Shown here: positions 7,136-16,221 of the stretch, piece by piece | Layout: each line of letters starts with the position of its first letter | Numbering within the stretch: the stretch's first letter is position 1 | NCBI GenBank assembly: GCA_027450005.1 | Contig: DAIDKO010000024.1 | Coordinates: 1-39,330 of the forward strand | Source of the DNA: Rhodanobacter sp. | GTDB lineage: Bacteria; Pseudomonadota; Gammaproteobacteria; Xanthomonadales; Rhodanobacteraceae | DNA length: 39,330 bases | Direction of reading: 5' to 3' | The notes under the pieces: generated by a model | What the model was told of the DNA's origin: nothing | The model's database searches: none | Seen by the model: the letters and a program-made list of their open reading frames with translations, nothing else | Program-made: the position numbers and the translations under genes

Positions 7136-9815
7136 ATTTATACTGGAACAGCGCCAGCTCCGGACAGTGCAGGCCGTAGCCCTGCAGCGCGTTGACGCCG
7201 ACCTCGGCCAGCGCCTGCACGGTGGCGTCGTCGGTGACCCACTCGGCCACCACCCTGAGGCCGAGCTGGTGGGCGATGTCGGTGACGGCGCGCACCATCA
7301 GCCGGCTCACCGGATCGGTGAGCATGTCGCGCACGAAGCTGCCGTCGATCTTGATCGCATCCAGCGGCAGGTTTTTCAGATAGGTGAACGAGGACATGCC
7401 GGCGCCGAAGTCATCCAGCGCGATGCTGCAGCCGACGGCGCGCAGCCGCTCCATGAAGCGCACCACCGCGGCAAGGTTGCGCACCGCCACGGTCTCGGTG
7501 ATCTCGAAGCACACGCGCGCCGGGTCCACCTGGTAGAAGCGCAGCCAGTCGACGATCTGCTCGGCCGGCTCGGGGTCTTCGATGCTGGCGCCGGAGAGGT
7601 TGATCGAAACCGTGCGCAAGCGCGCGCCGGCCGGATGCAGCCGGTCGAAATGGGCCAACGCGCTCTGCACCACCCAGCGGTCGATGCTGGGCATCAGGCC
7701 GTAACGCTCGGCCGCGGGCAGGAACACGCCGGGCGGCAGCAAGGTGCCATCTTCGTCGCGGTAACGCAGCAACAGCTCGATGCTGGGTGCATCGCCTGCC
7801 GCTGCGCCCACGGCATGGATCTCCTGGTAGGCGAGCAGCAGCAAACCCTCGTCCACCGCCCACTGCAGGCGCTGCGCCCATTCCATTTCGCCGTGGCGGC
7901 GCTGCGTCTCGTCGTCGCGCTCGGAATGGAAGTGGACGCGGTTGCGGCCGCGCTCCTTGGCCAGGTAGCAGGCGGCGTCGGCCTGCGCCATCAGGTCCTT
8001 GGCCTGCACCCCGGCATGGTCGACCAGCACGCCGCCCACGCTGGCGCTGATCAGGTAGCTGCGCTGCTCCCAGGTGAACACGTAGCCGTCGATGCTGCGG
8101 CGCAGGCGCTCGGCCAGCTGTTCGGCGGTGGCCTGGTCCGTCACGTCGAAGGCCAATATGCCGAATTCGTCGCCGCCCAGCCGCGCCAGCACGTCGGCCT
8201 CGCGCAGCTGGCGGCGCATCACCACCGCCAGCTGCACCAGCAGCTGGTCGCCGGCGAGATGGCCGGAGGTGTCGTTGATGAGCTTGAACTGGTCCAGGTC
8301 AAGGTACAGCAGCGCCACCGGCGTATCCGGCCCGACGCGGGCCAGCGCATCATGCAGGCGCTGCTCGAACTCCTGGCGGTTGTACAGCCCGGTGAGCGCA
8401 TCGTGGCTGGCCTGGTGGCTCAGCCGTTCGGTCAGCCGGCGTTGCTCGCTGATGTCGGCAGCCACCATCAGCAGCTTGTCGTTGCCGTTCATGACCACGT
8501 GCGAGATCGCCACGCTGGCCCAGAACGACGCGCCCGCCTGGTCGCGCAGGCAGGCCTCGGCCTGGCCGTCGGCGCCTGCGTTGGCGAGTCGCCCCGCCGC
8601 TTGCGGATCCTCGAACAACCCGGCCAGCAGACGCTCGGTCACCGCGGCGCCGAAGCGTACACGCGCGGCGTGGTTGGCGTAGATGATGCGACCGTCCTCG
8701 GCACGCGCCAGCAATACCAGCGCAGGCAGGCGCTCGTTGAGCGCGCGGAAGCGCTCCTCGCTCTCGCGGTAGCGACGGCTCATGCTCCAACCCAGCTCCA
8801 GCGCGCGATGGCGCGCGCTGACGATGGAGTACACCAGCAAGGCCAGCAGCACGCTGGCCATCGCTCCGGTCAGCAGGGTGGCCCAATGCCAGACGCTGCC
8901 CGCCAGATTCAGCGGGTACATCGTCACGTCCCAGCGGCGACCGCCGAGCAGCAAGGTGCGGTCGTAGCGATAACCGGACGGCGCGGGCAGCGCCCGGCCC
9001 GGCGCGGAGTCGTACAGCAGTTGCGGCGCGGCGCCGGTAACGTCGCGTACACGCAGGCGCAGCGTGCGGGTGAGCCCGGCCGGCAGGGCGCGGTCGATCA
9101 GCGTGCCCAGACGAAAGGAAGCCGATGCCGACCCCAGTTCGCGCGCGCGCCGCTCCGCCTCCGTTTGCGGGATGCCGCCGGGCCCGAAAATCGGCAGCGA
9201 CAGCACCGCGCCGACACCGCCGCCCCGGCCATGGCTGGGCTGCACCAGCCGGAACGGCGCCGACATCACGACCTGGTCGCTGTCGCGCGCCTGCAGCAGG
9301 CCGGCGAGGTTGGCCTTCTGGGTCGCCTTGTCCAGCCCGATCAGCGCCTCGTTCCGGGCCAGCGGCTGGGCCAGGCGGACGATGTAATGCACGCCGTCGG
9401 CGCGCTGCAGTTTCTGTGCGTAGGCCAGTGCCAGCAGCGCCGGAAAGTTCTGCCGCGGGCGCATGTTGCGGTAGAAATCCGCGAACTCGCGCGGCTCCAC
9501 CGACTGCGAGGCGAGGTACAGCGACTGCGTGGCACGCATCAGGGTTTCCAGCATCTGCAGCTGGTTCTGCAGGCCCGCATAGACCTTGTTGGCCAGTTCG
9601 TCGCGCTCCGACCATTGCTCCGCCTGCGCCCACCGCCACTGCTGGTGCTGTACCAGCAGCGACAGGCCGAGGCCGAGCAGCAACGCCAAGGCACTCCACA
9701 GGCGCGCCAGCGCGCGCCAGTGCGGCGACGGCCGTCGCTTCAATGCCGCATCGTCGGCATCCTCGACGGGCAGCGCGTCCGCGTTGTGGTCGTTCTCCTG
9801 CGTGGACGTGGACAA
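7134..9815 (-). CDS. CHASE-PAS-GGDEF-EAL cyclic-di-GMP signalling protein
   Basis: With a TTG start at 9815 the product has 893 residues. AGGAG lies 7 nt upstream of that TTG and no better start is seen. Order: cytoplasmic tail, TM helix (about 37-55), CHASE-like periplasmic sensor (about 60-305), TM helix (about 311-332), PAS (about 355-455), GGDEF domain (about 470-628) and EAL domain (about 645-885). The diguanylate cyclase site GGDEF (547-551) is intact, and an RxxD inhibitory I-site (Arg538-Asp541) sits five residues before it. EAL residues include Glu680 (variant ELL), Asn739, Glu774, Asp801-Asp802, Lys822, Glu858 and Gln878; the usual AEGVE reads AEWVT. It may both make and degrade cyclic-di-GMP in response to a periplasmic ligand. 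It lies 44 bp downstream of hrpB on the same strand. Confidence 0.88.
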   Translation of the reverse strand: MSTSTQENDHNADALPVEDADDAALKRRPSPHWRALARLWSALALLLGLGLSLLVQHQQWRWAQAEQWSERDELANKVYAGLQNQLQMLETLMRATQSLYLASQSVEPREFADFYRNMRPRQNFPALLALAYAQKLQRADGVHYIVRLAQPLARNEALIGLDKATQKANLAGLLQARDSDQVVMSAPFRLVQPSHGRGGGVGAVLSLPIFGPGGIPQTEAERRARELGSASASFRLGTLIDRALPAGLTRTLRLRVRDVTGAAPQLLYDSAPGRALPAPSGYRYDRTLLLGGRRWDVTMYPLNLAGSVWHWATLLTGAMASVLLALLVYSIVSARHRALELGWSMSRRYRESEERFRALNERLPALVLLARAEDGRIIYANHAARVRFGAAVTERLLAGLFEDPQAAGRLANAGADGQAEACLRDQAGASFWASVAISHVVMNGNDKLLMVAADISEQRRLTERLSHQASHDALTGLYNRQEFEQRLHDALARVGPDTPVALLYLDLDQFKLINDTSGHLAGDQLLVQLAVVMRRQLREADVLARLGGDEFGILAFDVTDQATAEQLAERLRRSIDGYVFTWEQRSYLISASVGGVLVDHAGVQAKDLMAQADAACYLAKERGRNRVHFHSERDDETQRRHGEMEWAQRLQWAVDEGLLLLAYQEIHAVGAAAGDAPSIELLLRYRDEDGTLLPPGVFLPAAERYGLMPSIDRWVVQSALAHFDRLHPAGARLRTVSINLSGASIEDPEPAEQIVDWLRFYQVDPARVCFEITETVAVRNLAAVVRFMERLRAVGCSIALDDFGAGMSSFTYLKNLPLDAIKIDGSFVRDMLTDPVSRLMVRAVTDIAHQLGLRVVAEWVTDDATVQALAEVGVNALQGYGLHCPELALFQYK

Positions 9816-9859
9816 AGTCTCGACTCCTGCCGCCGCCTGCTCTGTCGCGGCCCCGGATA

Positions 9860-12373
9860 CTAGCGTCGTTCGCGCGGTTTGGCCCGGTGCGTGGGGGTGG
9901 CCGTCCACGGATCTTCGGGCCACGGATGCCTCGGGTAGCGCCCCTTCAGCTCCTTCCTCACCTCGGGGTAGGTGCGCTCCCAGAAGCTGCGCAAATCCTG
10001 CGTGACCTGTATCGGCCGTCCCGCGGGCGACTGTAGATGCAGGGTCACCGGCACGCGGCCACCGCCGACGCGCGGCGTGTCGGCGAGGCCGAACAGTTCC
10101 TGCAGCTTCACCGCCAGCACCGGCGGGGCGTCCGGCGCGTATTCCAGGCGGCGCGTCTGGCCGCTGGGCACCGTGAGTGCGTCCGGCGCCTGCAGATCCA
10201 GCGCCTGGCGCTGCACGTGGTCGAGCATCGACCACAGCGCCTGCGACAACTCCTCGGCCGCCAGTGCATCGAGCCGGCGCTTGCCGCTGAGGTAGGGCGC
10301 GAGCCAGTCGTCCAGCGTGGCGAGCAGCCTGGCGTCGGACACGTCGGGCAGGCCCAGCTCGGGCATCCACGTGCGCAGGGCCTGCACACGCAGGCGCAGG
10401 CGCTGCGCGTGCTCGCTCCACGGCAAGGCAGCCAGCCCCTTGCTGCGAACCGCCGCCAGCAGCGCGGGCAACGCGTCCTCCGGCTGCACCGGCACGCTGC
10501 GGCGCTCCAGCACGATGGCGGCGTAGCGGTATTCCTCGAACGCTTCCACGGCATCGCGCGCATCGTTCCAGCGCAGCGTGCGCTCGCGCACGAACTGTTG
10601 CGGGTAGTCGCGCTCCAGCGTACGCGGGTCGAACGGCGCGGCGGCGAGGATCAGGCTGTCGCGCGCCTCGAAGCGCAGGTCCAGCGCCACCAGCCACGGC
10701 TCGCCCAGCAGTGCGGTGTTGTTGTCGTGCAGGCGCGCGCCACGGCCGTTGGCCAGCGTGTAGCGCAGCGGGTTCGCCTCCTCGCGGCGCGCGATGCGGT
10801 CGGGGAAGGCGTGCAGCAGCAGGTCGCCCACCGCGTGGCTGTCCGGCGTGCCGCTGGCGGCACTGCGCACGTCCAGGCGGCGGCGCCAGCCCTTCGAGGC
10901 CTGCTCGATCGCCGCCAGCGCGCCGGCATCGGCACCGTGGCTGCGGCGGTCGCGCCAGGCATGCAGCGCGGCCAGGCGCACGCGGAAATCGTCGCTGCGC
11001 CCCTGCTCGCCGCGCAACGGCGAGCGCGCCTCCATCAACGCCAGCAGGTCGGCTACCAGCGCACGCAGGTTTTCCGGCGCGCGCAGCGCGGCCGCGCCGA
11101 GCCGCGGCGTGGCGCCCAGCGCCAGCATGCGCCGGCCCAGCGCGGCGATGCGACCATCGCGATCCAGCGCGCCGAGCTGCGCGAGCAGCTCGCGCGCCTG
11201 CGCCAGCGCGCCGGGTGGCGGCGCGTCCAGCCAGGGCAGCGCGTCGCTCCCCCAGGCGGCGAGCTCCAGTGCGAGACCGGACAGCTCTGCCTGCGCGATC
11301 TCGGCCGTGCGCGCGGGATCGAGCCGCTTGCTCTGCGGCCACAACCGATAGGCCGTGCCCTCGGCCACGCGCCCGGCGCGGCCTGCGCGCTGGTCGGCCG
11401 AGGCCTGCGAGATCGCCACCGTCTCCAGCCGCGTGAAGCCGGAATTCGGATCGAAGCGCGGCTCGCGCGCGAGACCGGCGTCGATCACCGCGCGGATGCC
11501 CGGCAGGGTGACGCTGGATTCGGCCACGTTGGTCGCCAGCACGATGCGGCGCGTGCCTGGCTCCGCGGGCGACAGCGCCCACTGCTGTTCGGCCAGCGAC
11601 AGCTCGCCGTGCAGCGGCACGACTTCGAGATTTTCTTCCCGCTCACGGCGGGAAAGGGTTTCTTCCAGCACCGCCTGTACCCGCGCGATCTCGCGCCGTC
11701 CCGGCAGGAAGGCCAGCACGTCGCCGTCGTTCTCGGCCAGCGCCTGCCTCGCCACGCGGGCCAGGTGGTGTTCCACGCTTTCCTGCGTGCGCGCCGGCGG
11801 GTGTTCGATACGCACCGGGAAGCTGCGGCCGGGGCTGCTGATCCGCGGCGCATCCAGCCAGCGCGCGATGCGCTCGCCGTCCAGCGTGGCGGACATCACC
11901 ACCAGGCGCAGCTCCGGCCGCAACGTGGCCTGCACGTCCAGCGCCAGTGCCGCGCCGAGGTCGCCGGCGAGATGGCGCTCGTGGAATTCGTCGAACAGGA
12001 TCGCACCGATGCCGGCCAGCTCGGGATCGTCCTGGATCAGCCGGGTGAGGATGCCCTCGGTGACCACCTCGATACGCGTGCCCGCCCCGACCTTCGATTC
12101 GAAGCGGATGCGGTAGCCCACCGTCTGGCCCACCTCCTCGCCCAGCTGCCGCGCCATGAATTGCGCGGCGGCGCGTGCGGCGATGCGGCGCGGCTCCAGC
12201 AGCACGATCTTGCCGTCGCCCAGCCACGGTGCCTCAAGCAGGGCCAGCGGCACCTGGGTGGTCTTGCCCGCACCGGGCGGTGCCTCCAGCACCAGCCGCG
12301 GCGTCGCGGCGAGCGACGCGCGGATGTCGGGCAGCAGCGGAGTGATCGGAAAGGTCGGTGCGGCGGAACTCAT
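9860..12373 (-). CDS. hrpB: ATP-dependent RNA helicase HrpB (DExH)
   Basis: The 837-residue product matches HrpB in length and motif order. Walker A is GAGKTT (34-39), motif II DEFH (128-131) and motif III SAT (161-163); motif VI QRAGRAGR follows in the helicase C domain. A long C-terminal region typical of HrpB ends with a conserved RYP/HPWPEDP-type segment and a basic tail. Family members are DEAH-type NTP-driven RNA helicases of poorly defined role. The ATG at 12373 gives the normal N-terminus. It is separated from gspD by 39 bp and from the GGDEF/EAL gene by 44 bp, all on the same strand, so it may be transcribed from the secretion operon. A TATCAT hexamer (12383-12388, minus) could also give it a very short-leader transcript. 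Confidence 0.93.
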   Translation of the reverse strand: MSSAAPTFPITPLLPDIRASLAATPRLVLEAPPGAGKTTQVPLALLEAPWLGDGKIVLLEPRRIAARAAAQFMARQLGEEVGQTVGYRIRFESKVGAGTRIEVVTEGILTRLIQDDPELAGIGAILFDEFHERHLAGDLGAALALDVQATLRPELRLVVMSATLDGERIARWLDAPRISSPGRSFPVRIEHPPARTQESVEHHLARVARQALAENDGDVLAFLPGRREIARVQAVLEETLSRREREENLEVVPLHGELSLAEQQWALSPAEPGTRRIVLATNVAESSVTLPGIRAVIDAGLAREPRFDPNSGFTRLETVAISQASADQRAGRAGRVAEGTAYRLWPQSKRLDPARTAEIAQAELSGLALELAAWGSDALPWLDAPPPGALAQARELLAQLGALDRDGRIAALGRRMLALGATPRLGAAALRAPENLRALVADLLALMEARSPLRGEQGRSDDFRVRLAALHAWRDRRSHGADAGALAAIEQASKGWRRRLDVRSAASGTPDSHAVGDLLLHAFPDRIARREEANPLRYTLANGRGARLHDNNTALLGEPWLVALDLRFEARDSLILAAAPFDPRTLERDYPQQFVRERTLRWNDARDAVEAFEEYRYAAIVLERRSVPVQPEDALPALLAAVRSKGLAALPWSEHAQRLRLRVQALRTWMPELGLPDVSDARLLATLDDWLAPYLSGKRRLDALAAEELSQALWSMLDHVQRQALDLQAPDALTVPSGQTRRLEYAPDAPPVLAVKLQELFGLADTPRVGGGRVPVTLHLQSPAGRPIQVTQDLRSFWERTYPEVRKELKGRYPRHPWPEDPWTATPTHRAKPRERR

Positions 12374-12412
12374 GGCGCGCCGATGATACCGGCTGCCATG
12401 GGCCCGCCCGCT

Positions 12413-14845
12413 TCAGTGCTGCAGCGGTACCGTCTGTGTCGTCGCCGCACCCGCCGCCTTCGCCGCCCGCTCCGCCTGCAGCGGCTTCAGCGACTCGAAC
12501 TCGCGCTGGTAGTCGTCGGTGATCTGGCGCGCCTCCTCGCTGTTGCGGATCACCCGCGGCGTGATCAGCACGATCAGCTCGGTGCGGTTGCGGTTGCGAC
12601 TGGTGGTGCCGAACAGGCGGCCGAGGAACGGGATGCGATTGAGGCCCGGGATGCCGGTGTCGGAGGTTCCCTCGTCCTGCTGGATCAGGCCGCCCAGCAG
12701 CACCGTCTGGCCGCTCTGCACCGCCACCTCGGTCTGCATGCTGCGGTCCGAGATGGTGTAGTTGCCGTTGGCATCCTTGGTGGTGGGGTTGCTCACCTCC
12801 TGGCTGACGTCGAGGTAGACCAGGCCGCCCGGGTTCACCCGCGGAACCACGTTGAGGATCACGCCGGTGTTGAGGTATTGCACCTCGCCCAGGGTGCCGA
12901 TGGCGCTGCTGCCGGTACCGAGGCCCGGAGTGATGTAGCTCTGGTTGACCGGCACCTTGTTGCCCACCTGGATGCTGGCCGGCTGGTTGTTCATCACCAC
13001 CAGCGAGGGCGCGGAGAGCGTCTTCGTGTTGCCGCTGGTTTCCATCGCCCGCACGGCCGCCTGGAACTTGCCGTTGCTGCTGAGGAAGGAATAGAAGAAC
13101 GGCTCGCCGTGGTACTGGTTGCCGCCCGAACCCAGCGCGATCTGCCGGTGCGCGCCCGGATAGGCGCTGGTCGCGCCGATCACGTTGCCGTTGGCGTCGT
13201 AGCTCGGCGTGCTGTTGGCGAGACCCTGCAGGTACCACTGCACGCCGAACTGGAACTGGCCGGTGAGGTTCACCTCGAGGATGCGCGTCTCGATCTGCAC
13301 CTGCAGCGGGATGGTATCCAGCCGCTTGATCGCCGCCTTGATCTCGGCCCACTGCGAAGGCCGCGCACGCACCAGCAGCTGGTTGTTCGCATCCACCGAG
13401 CCGATGCGGATGCTGCCGTCCTGCGAGACGTACTGGTGGTCCTGGCTGACGGCGTTGGCGGTACCGCCGTAGCCAGCAGGCGCCGCCGCGCCGCCGGACA
13501 GGCCGCCCAGCCGGTTGCCCAGACCGCCGCCCAGGCCGGTGCCGCCGCTATTGCCGCCCAGCCCGCCGACACCACTGCCCAGGCCGCCCAACCCGCCGCC
13601 GGCAGCAGTGTTGCTGCTGCCGAAGCTGCCCGCCGTGCTGCCCATGCCGCTGGCCGAACCGCGCGCGTTGTTGGTGGTACCCAGCGTGCCCGCGCTGAGT
13701 CCGGGGCCGACCTCGCCGCCGCCGGAGCCCGAATCGCCGCTGCCGCCGGCGTAGATCTGCGCCAGGTATTTGGCGAGGTCGGAAGCCTTGATGTTGCGCA
13801 CGTCGTACACGTAGAGCTGCGGCTGGTTGCCGCCGCCCTGGTCGATGCGGGCGATCCAGTTGCCCACCTCATCGACGTAGTTCGGCTGCGTACTGATCAC
13901 CACCAGCGCGTTGGTGCGCTTGATCGGGATGAAGCGCAGCATGCCGGCCAGCGGGGTGTCGCCCTTGGGACCGAACATCTCGTCGAGCTTGGGCATCAAC
14001 TGCTCGACGTCGGCGTGCTGCAGGCTGAACACGCCTACCGACATGCCGCGCAGCCAGTCCACGTCGAAGGTGCTGACGGTGCGCTGGTAGTTGGCCAGCT
14101 CGTCCGGCGTGCCGGCCATCACGATCACGTTGCGCGCGGAATCGACCAGCAGCACCGCGTCGGGCCGCGCGAACGGCTTGATCAGCTTCTGCATCTCGGC
14201 CGCGGCGATGTAGTGCAGCGGGAACAGCCGCGCCTGCAGGCCGCCCGCCGGCGCCGCGGCGCCGAGGCTGGGCACCAGGTTGCCGCCCACCGCGTCCTTG
14301 GCCGGCAGCACCACGTAGCTGCCGTTGCGCTCGACCAGGGCGTTGTTGGTCCACGACAGCAGGGTCTCCAGGATCGGCAGGGCCTGGCTGGCGTCCACCG
14401 GCTCGGAGGTGGAGAAGGAGATGTTGCCCTGCACGCCGGGCACGATGGTGTAGATCTTCTTCAGCAGGTCGCCCAGGATCGCCTTCACCACCGCCTGCAC
14501 CGGCTGGTTCTCGAAGTTGAAGGTCACGCCGTTGGCGCCGGCCGGCGCCGGGCGCGGCGTCGCCAGCCCGGTGGCGTGCACGAACTGGCCGCTGCCGCGG
14601 CTCACCTGCGGCAGTGCGGCGACGCGGGTGGTGGTGGTGCGGTCGTTGTTGAGCGGCAACGGTGCCGGCACCGGTGCGTGCGTGCCGGCCATCGCCTCGC
14701 GTTGCAGGGAGACGTCGTCCGGCTGCGGCGGCATGCTGGCACAACCGGACAGGACGACCAGTACGGCGAAGGCGGCCATGCGCGGCAGGCCGTATCGAAG
14801 GCGGGCGGATGTTCGCGAACGCGCGAAGGCGGACAGGCGGGACAT
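12413..14845 (-). CDS. gspD: Type II secretion outer-membrane secretin (lipoprotein)
   Basis: The 810-residue protein is the secretin that forms the outer-membrane channel of the type II secretion system. A lipoprotein signal ends in LSGC with Cys35 as the acylation site, as known for XpsD of Xanthomonas. N0 (about 105-180), N1 (about 203-265), N2 (about 268-335) and N3 (about 342-510) domains precede the secretin barrel domain (about 525-770), which contains the VPxVNPGG and LIVLITPRVI-type signatures. N3 is interrupted by a Gly/Ser-rich insert of about 99 residues (367-465). AAGGAG sits about 9 nt before ATG 14845. It is the last xps gene, 30 bp after gspN. No pilotin gene is seen nearby; the lipid anchor may do that job. 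Confidence 0.95.
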   Translation of the reverse strand: MSRLSAFARSRTSARLRYGLPRMAAFAVLVVLSGCASMPPQPDDVSLQREAMAGTHAPVPAPLPLNNDRTTTTRVAALPQVSRGSGQFVHATGLATPRPAPAGANGVTFNFENQPVQAVVKAILGDLLKKIYTIVPGVQGNISFSTSEPVDASQALPILETLLSWTNNALVERNGSYVVLPAKDAVGGNLVPSLGAAAPAGGLQARLFPLHYIAAAEMQKLIKPFARPDAVLLVDSARNVIVMAGTPDELANYQRTVSTFDVDWLRGMSVGVFSLQHADVEQLMPKLDEMFGPKGDTPLAGMLRFIPIKRTNALVVISTQPNYVDEVGNWIARIDQGGGNQPQLYVYDVRNIKASDLAKYLAQIYAGGSGDSGSGGGEVGPGLSAGTLGTTNNARGSASGMGSTAGSFGSSNTAAGGGLGGLGSGVGGLGGNSGGTGLGGGLGNRLGGLSGGAAAPAGYGGTANAVSQDHQYVSQDGSIRIGSVDANNQLLVRARPSQWAEIKAAIKRLDTIPLQVQIETRILEVNLTGQFQFGVQWYLQGLANSTPSYDANGNVIGATSAYPGAHRQIALGSGGNQYHGEPFFYSFLSSNGKFQAAVRAMETSGNTKTLSAPSLVVMNNQPASIQVGNKVPVNQSYITPGLGTGSSAIGTLGEVQYLNTGVILNVVPRVNPGGLVYLDVSQEVSNPTTKDANGNYTISDRSMQTEVAVQSGQTVLLGGLIQQDEGTSDTGIPGLNRIPFLGRLFGTTSRNRNRTELIVLITPRVIRNSEEARQITDDYQREFESLKPLQAERAAKAAGAATTQTVPLQH

Positions 14846-14875
14846 GGATCAGTGGACTCCTTCGTGGTTCGCGGC

Positions 14876-15565
14876 CTAGCTGGCGGCGCGGCGTTGCAGG
14901 ATCGCGGCCTTGAGTTTGCGCAGGCGATCGAGTTGCTGCGGACTGTATTTCGGCGGCGCGAGCGGGGGCGGCCCGCTCCGGGACATCGATTCCACCCGCT
15001 GCACGCTGTCGGCACCGGGGGCAGCGCTGCCCTGTGGCGATGGGGACGGCATCGCAGCAGGCAGCGGCCCCGCCTTGGCGGCGTCGATCGGCACGCCGAC
15101 AGGCAGCTTCAATTCCGTGCGGCCCTGCGACGAATCGATGATCACCGAACGCGGCTTCACCTCGACCAGGCTCAGGCTGCCGTCGGGCAGCGACTGCCCC
15201 TCGCGCAGGCGCAGCTCCTTGTTGCCGCTCTTGTCGTGCAGCAGCGCCATGTGCAGGTGCGGGGTGAGGATGATGCCGGTCAGCGAGAGGTCGCCGATGC
15301 TGCTGCCGCCGTTGGCGGCATGCGCCTCGGGCTTGCGGTCGGGGCTGAACAGCGACTGCTGCCATACCGGCGCGAACTCCGCCAGCGGCAGCGGCGTCGG
15401 CAGGCCCGCTGGCCGGCCGGCCGGTCGCGGCAGGGCCGCGGCGCGCGGCGCGTTCCAGCGCACGCCGCGGCCGACACCTGCCAGCAGCGCCAGCCACAGC
15501 ATGCCCAGCAACAGCGCGAGAATGACCAGAACCGGGGTCAGCCGGCGTTGGCTGGCGGCGTTCAT
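14876..15565 (-). CDS. gspN: Type II secretion inner-membrane protein XpsN with GspC-type HR domain
   Basis: The 229-residue protein has a single N-terminal membrane helix (about 11-29), a Pro/Ala linker, a small beta-rich homology-region domain (about 88-155, starting IGDLSLTG) like that of GspC, and a Pro/Ser-rich tail ending in a basic helix (about 205-229). There is no PDZ domain. In Xanthomonas, XpsN takes this position in the operon and is known to associate with the secretin XpsD, so it plausibly couples the inner-membrane platform to the channel. The symbol follows the Xps naming; by domain it is closer to GspC. Its ATG overlaps the gspM stop by four bases. Confidence 0.82.
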   Translation of the reverse strand: MNAASQRRLTPVLVILALLLGMLWLALLAGVGRGVRWNAPRAAALPRPAGRPAGLPTPLPLAEFAPVWQQSLFSPDRKPEAHAANGGSSIGDLSLTGIILTPHLHMALLHDKSGNKELRLREGQSLPDGSLSLVEVKPRSVIIDSSQGRTELKLPVGVPIDAAKAGPLPAAMPSPSPQGSAAPGADSVQRVESMSRSGPPPLAPPKYSPQQLDRLRKLKAAILQRRAAS

Positions 15566-16221
15566 GGCATCGCTCCCGCTGCGTCCGCGGCATCGCCGGC
15601 GGCAGGTGCCGATGCCGCCGGCGCGGGATTGGCGGGACGCAGGTAGCCCGACAGTGCGAACTGCACCTCCAGCGACGGCCGGTTTTGCTGCCGGGCCGCC
15701 ACCGGGTTGCGGTAGATGTTGAGGCTGTCCACGAACAGGTACGGCGTGCCCTGCTCCAGCGACTGCAGCACGCCTACCAGCGGCTGGATGTCGCAGCTAA
15801 GGTTGATGCTCACCGCCGCCTTGCGGTAAGGCTCCCCCGCCGTCGTCGACGGCTCGGGCACCGGCATCTTCTGCATCACCGTGCAGGTACCGCCCTCGGT
15901 ATGGGCGTTCACCGCATCGACCACCCGCTGCATCAGGTCGGCGGTGGCGGTGTTCGGGTCGTGCTCGGGCAGGAACGCGTCGCTGGCGGCCCGGCCGGCG
16001 CCCAGCGCGGCGATGCGCCGCTGCAGCTGCGGCTTTTCGGCGATCGCGGCGGCATAGCGGCTCTGCGTGTCGCGCAGCTCGTCCATCTGCGCGCCGATGT
16101 CGCGCAACGGCGCCACGAACCACCAGTGCAGCAGCAGGAAGTAAGCCAGCAGCAGCGCCAGCAGCAACAGGCCGATCGCGGCGATGCGGCTGTCGCGCGG
16201 GGTCAGCTTCAGTGACTTCAT
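15562..16221 (-). CDS. gspM: Type II secretion assembly-platform protein GspM
   Basis: The 219-residue protein has a short cytoplasmic N-terminus, one membrane helix (about 13-35) and a periplasmic ferredoxin-like region with the VSINLSCDIQPLVGVLQSLE segment typical of the GspM/PilO-like fold. It ends in an Ala/Pro-rich tail. GspM partners GspL in the inner-membrane platform. The start is fixed by an ATGA overlap with gspL (ATG 16221-16219, gspL TGA 16220-16218), although the frame stays open further upstream. The same overlap type couples it to gspN. Confidence 0.88.
   Translation of the reverse strand: MKSLKLTPRDSRIAAIGLLLLALLLAYFLLLHWWFVAPLRDIGAQMDELRDTQSRYAAAIAEKPQLQRRIAALGAGRAASDAFLPEHDPNTATADLMQRVVDAVNAHTEGGTCTVMQKMPVPEPSTTAGEPYRKAAVSINLSCDIQPLVGVLQSLEQGTPYLFVDSLNIYRNPVAARQQNRPSLEVQFALSGYLRPANPAPAASAPAAGDAADAAGAMP

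Noticed and set aside
7167-9863. A plus-strand open frame of 898 codons opposite the GGDEF/EAL gene
   Set aside because: It mirrors the real gene, has no recognisable motif and no ribosome site.
10037-15646. A very long plus-strand open frame (1869 codons) opposite hrpB, gspD and gspN
   Set aside because: It is antisense to three clear genes, is rich in Arg, His, Gln and Ala with no domain, and results from the GC-rich third positions of the real genes.
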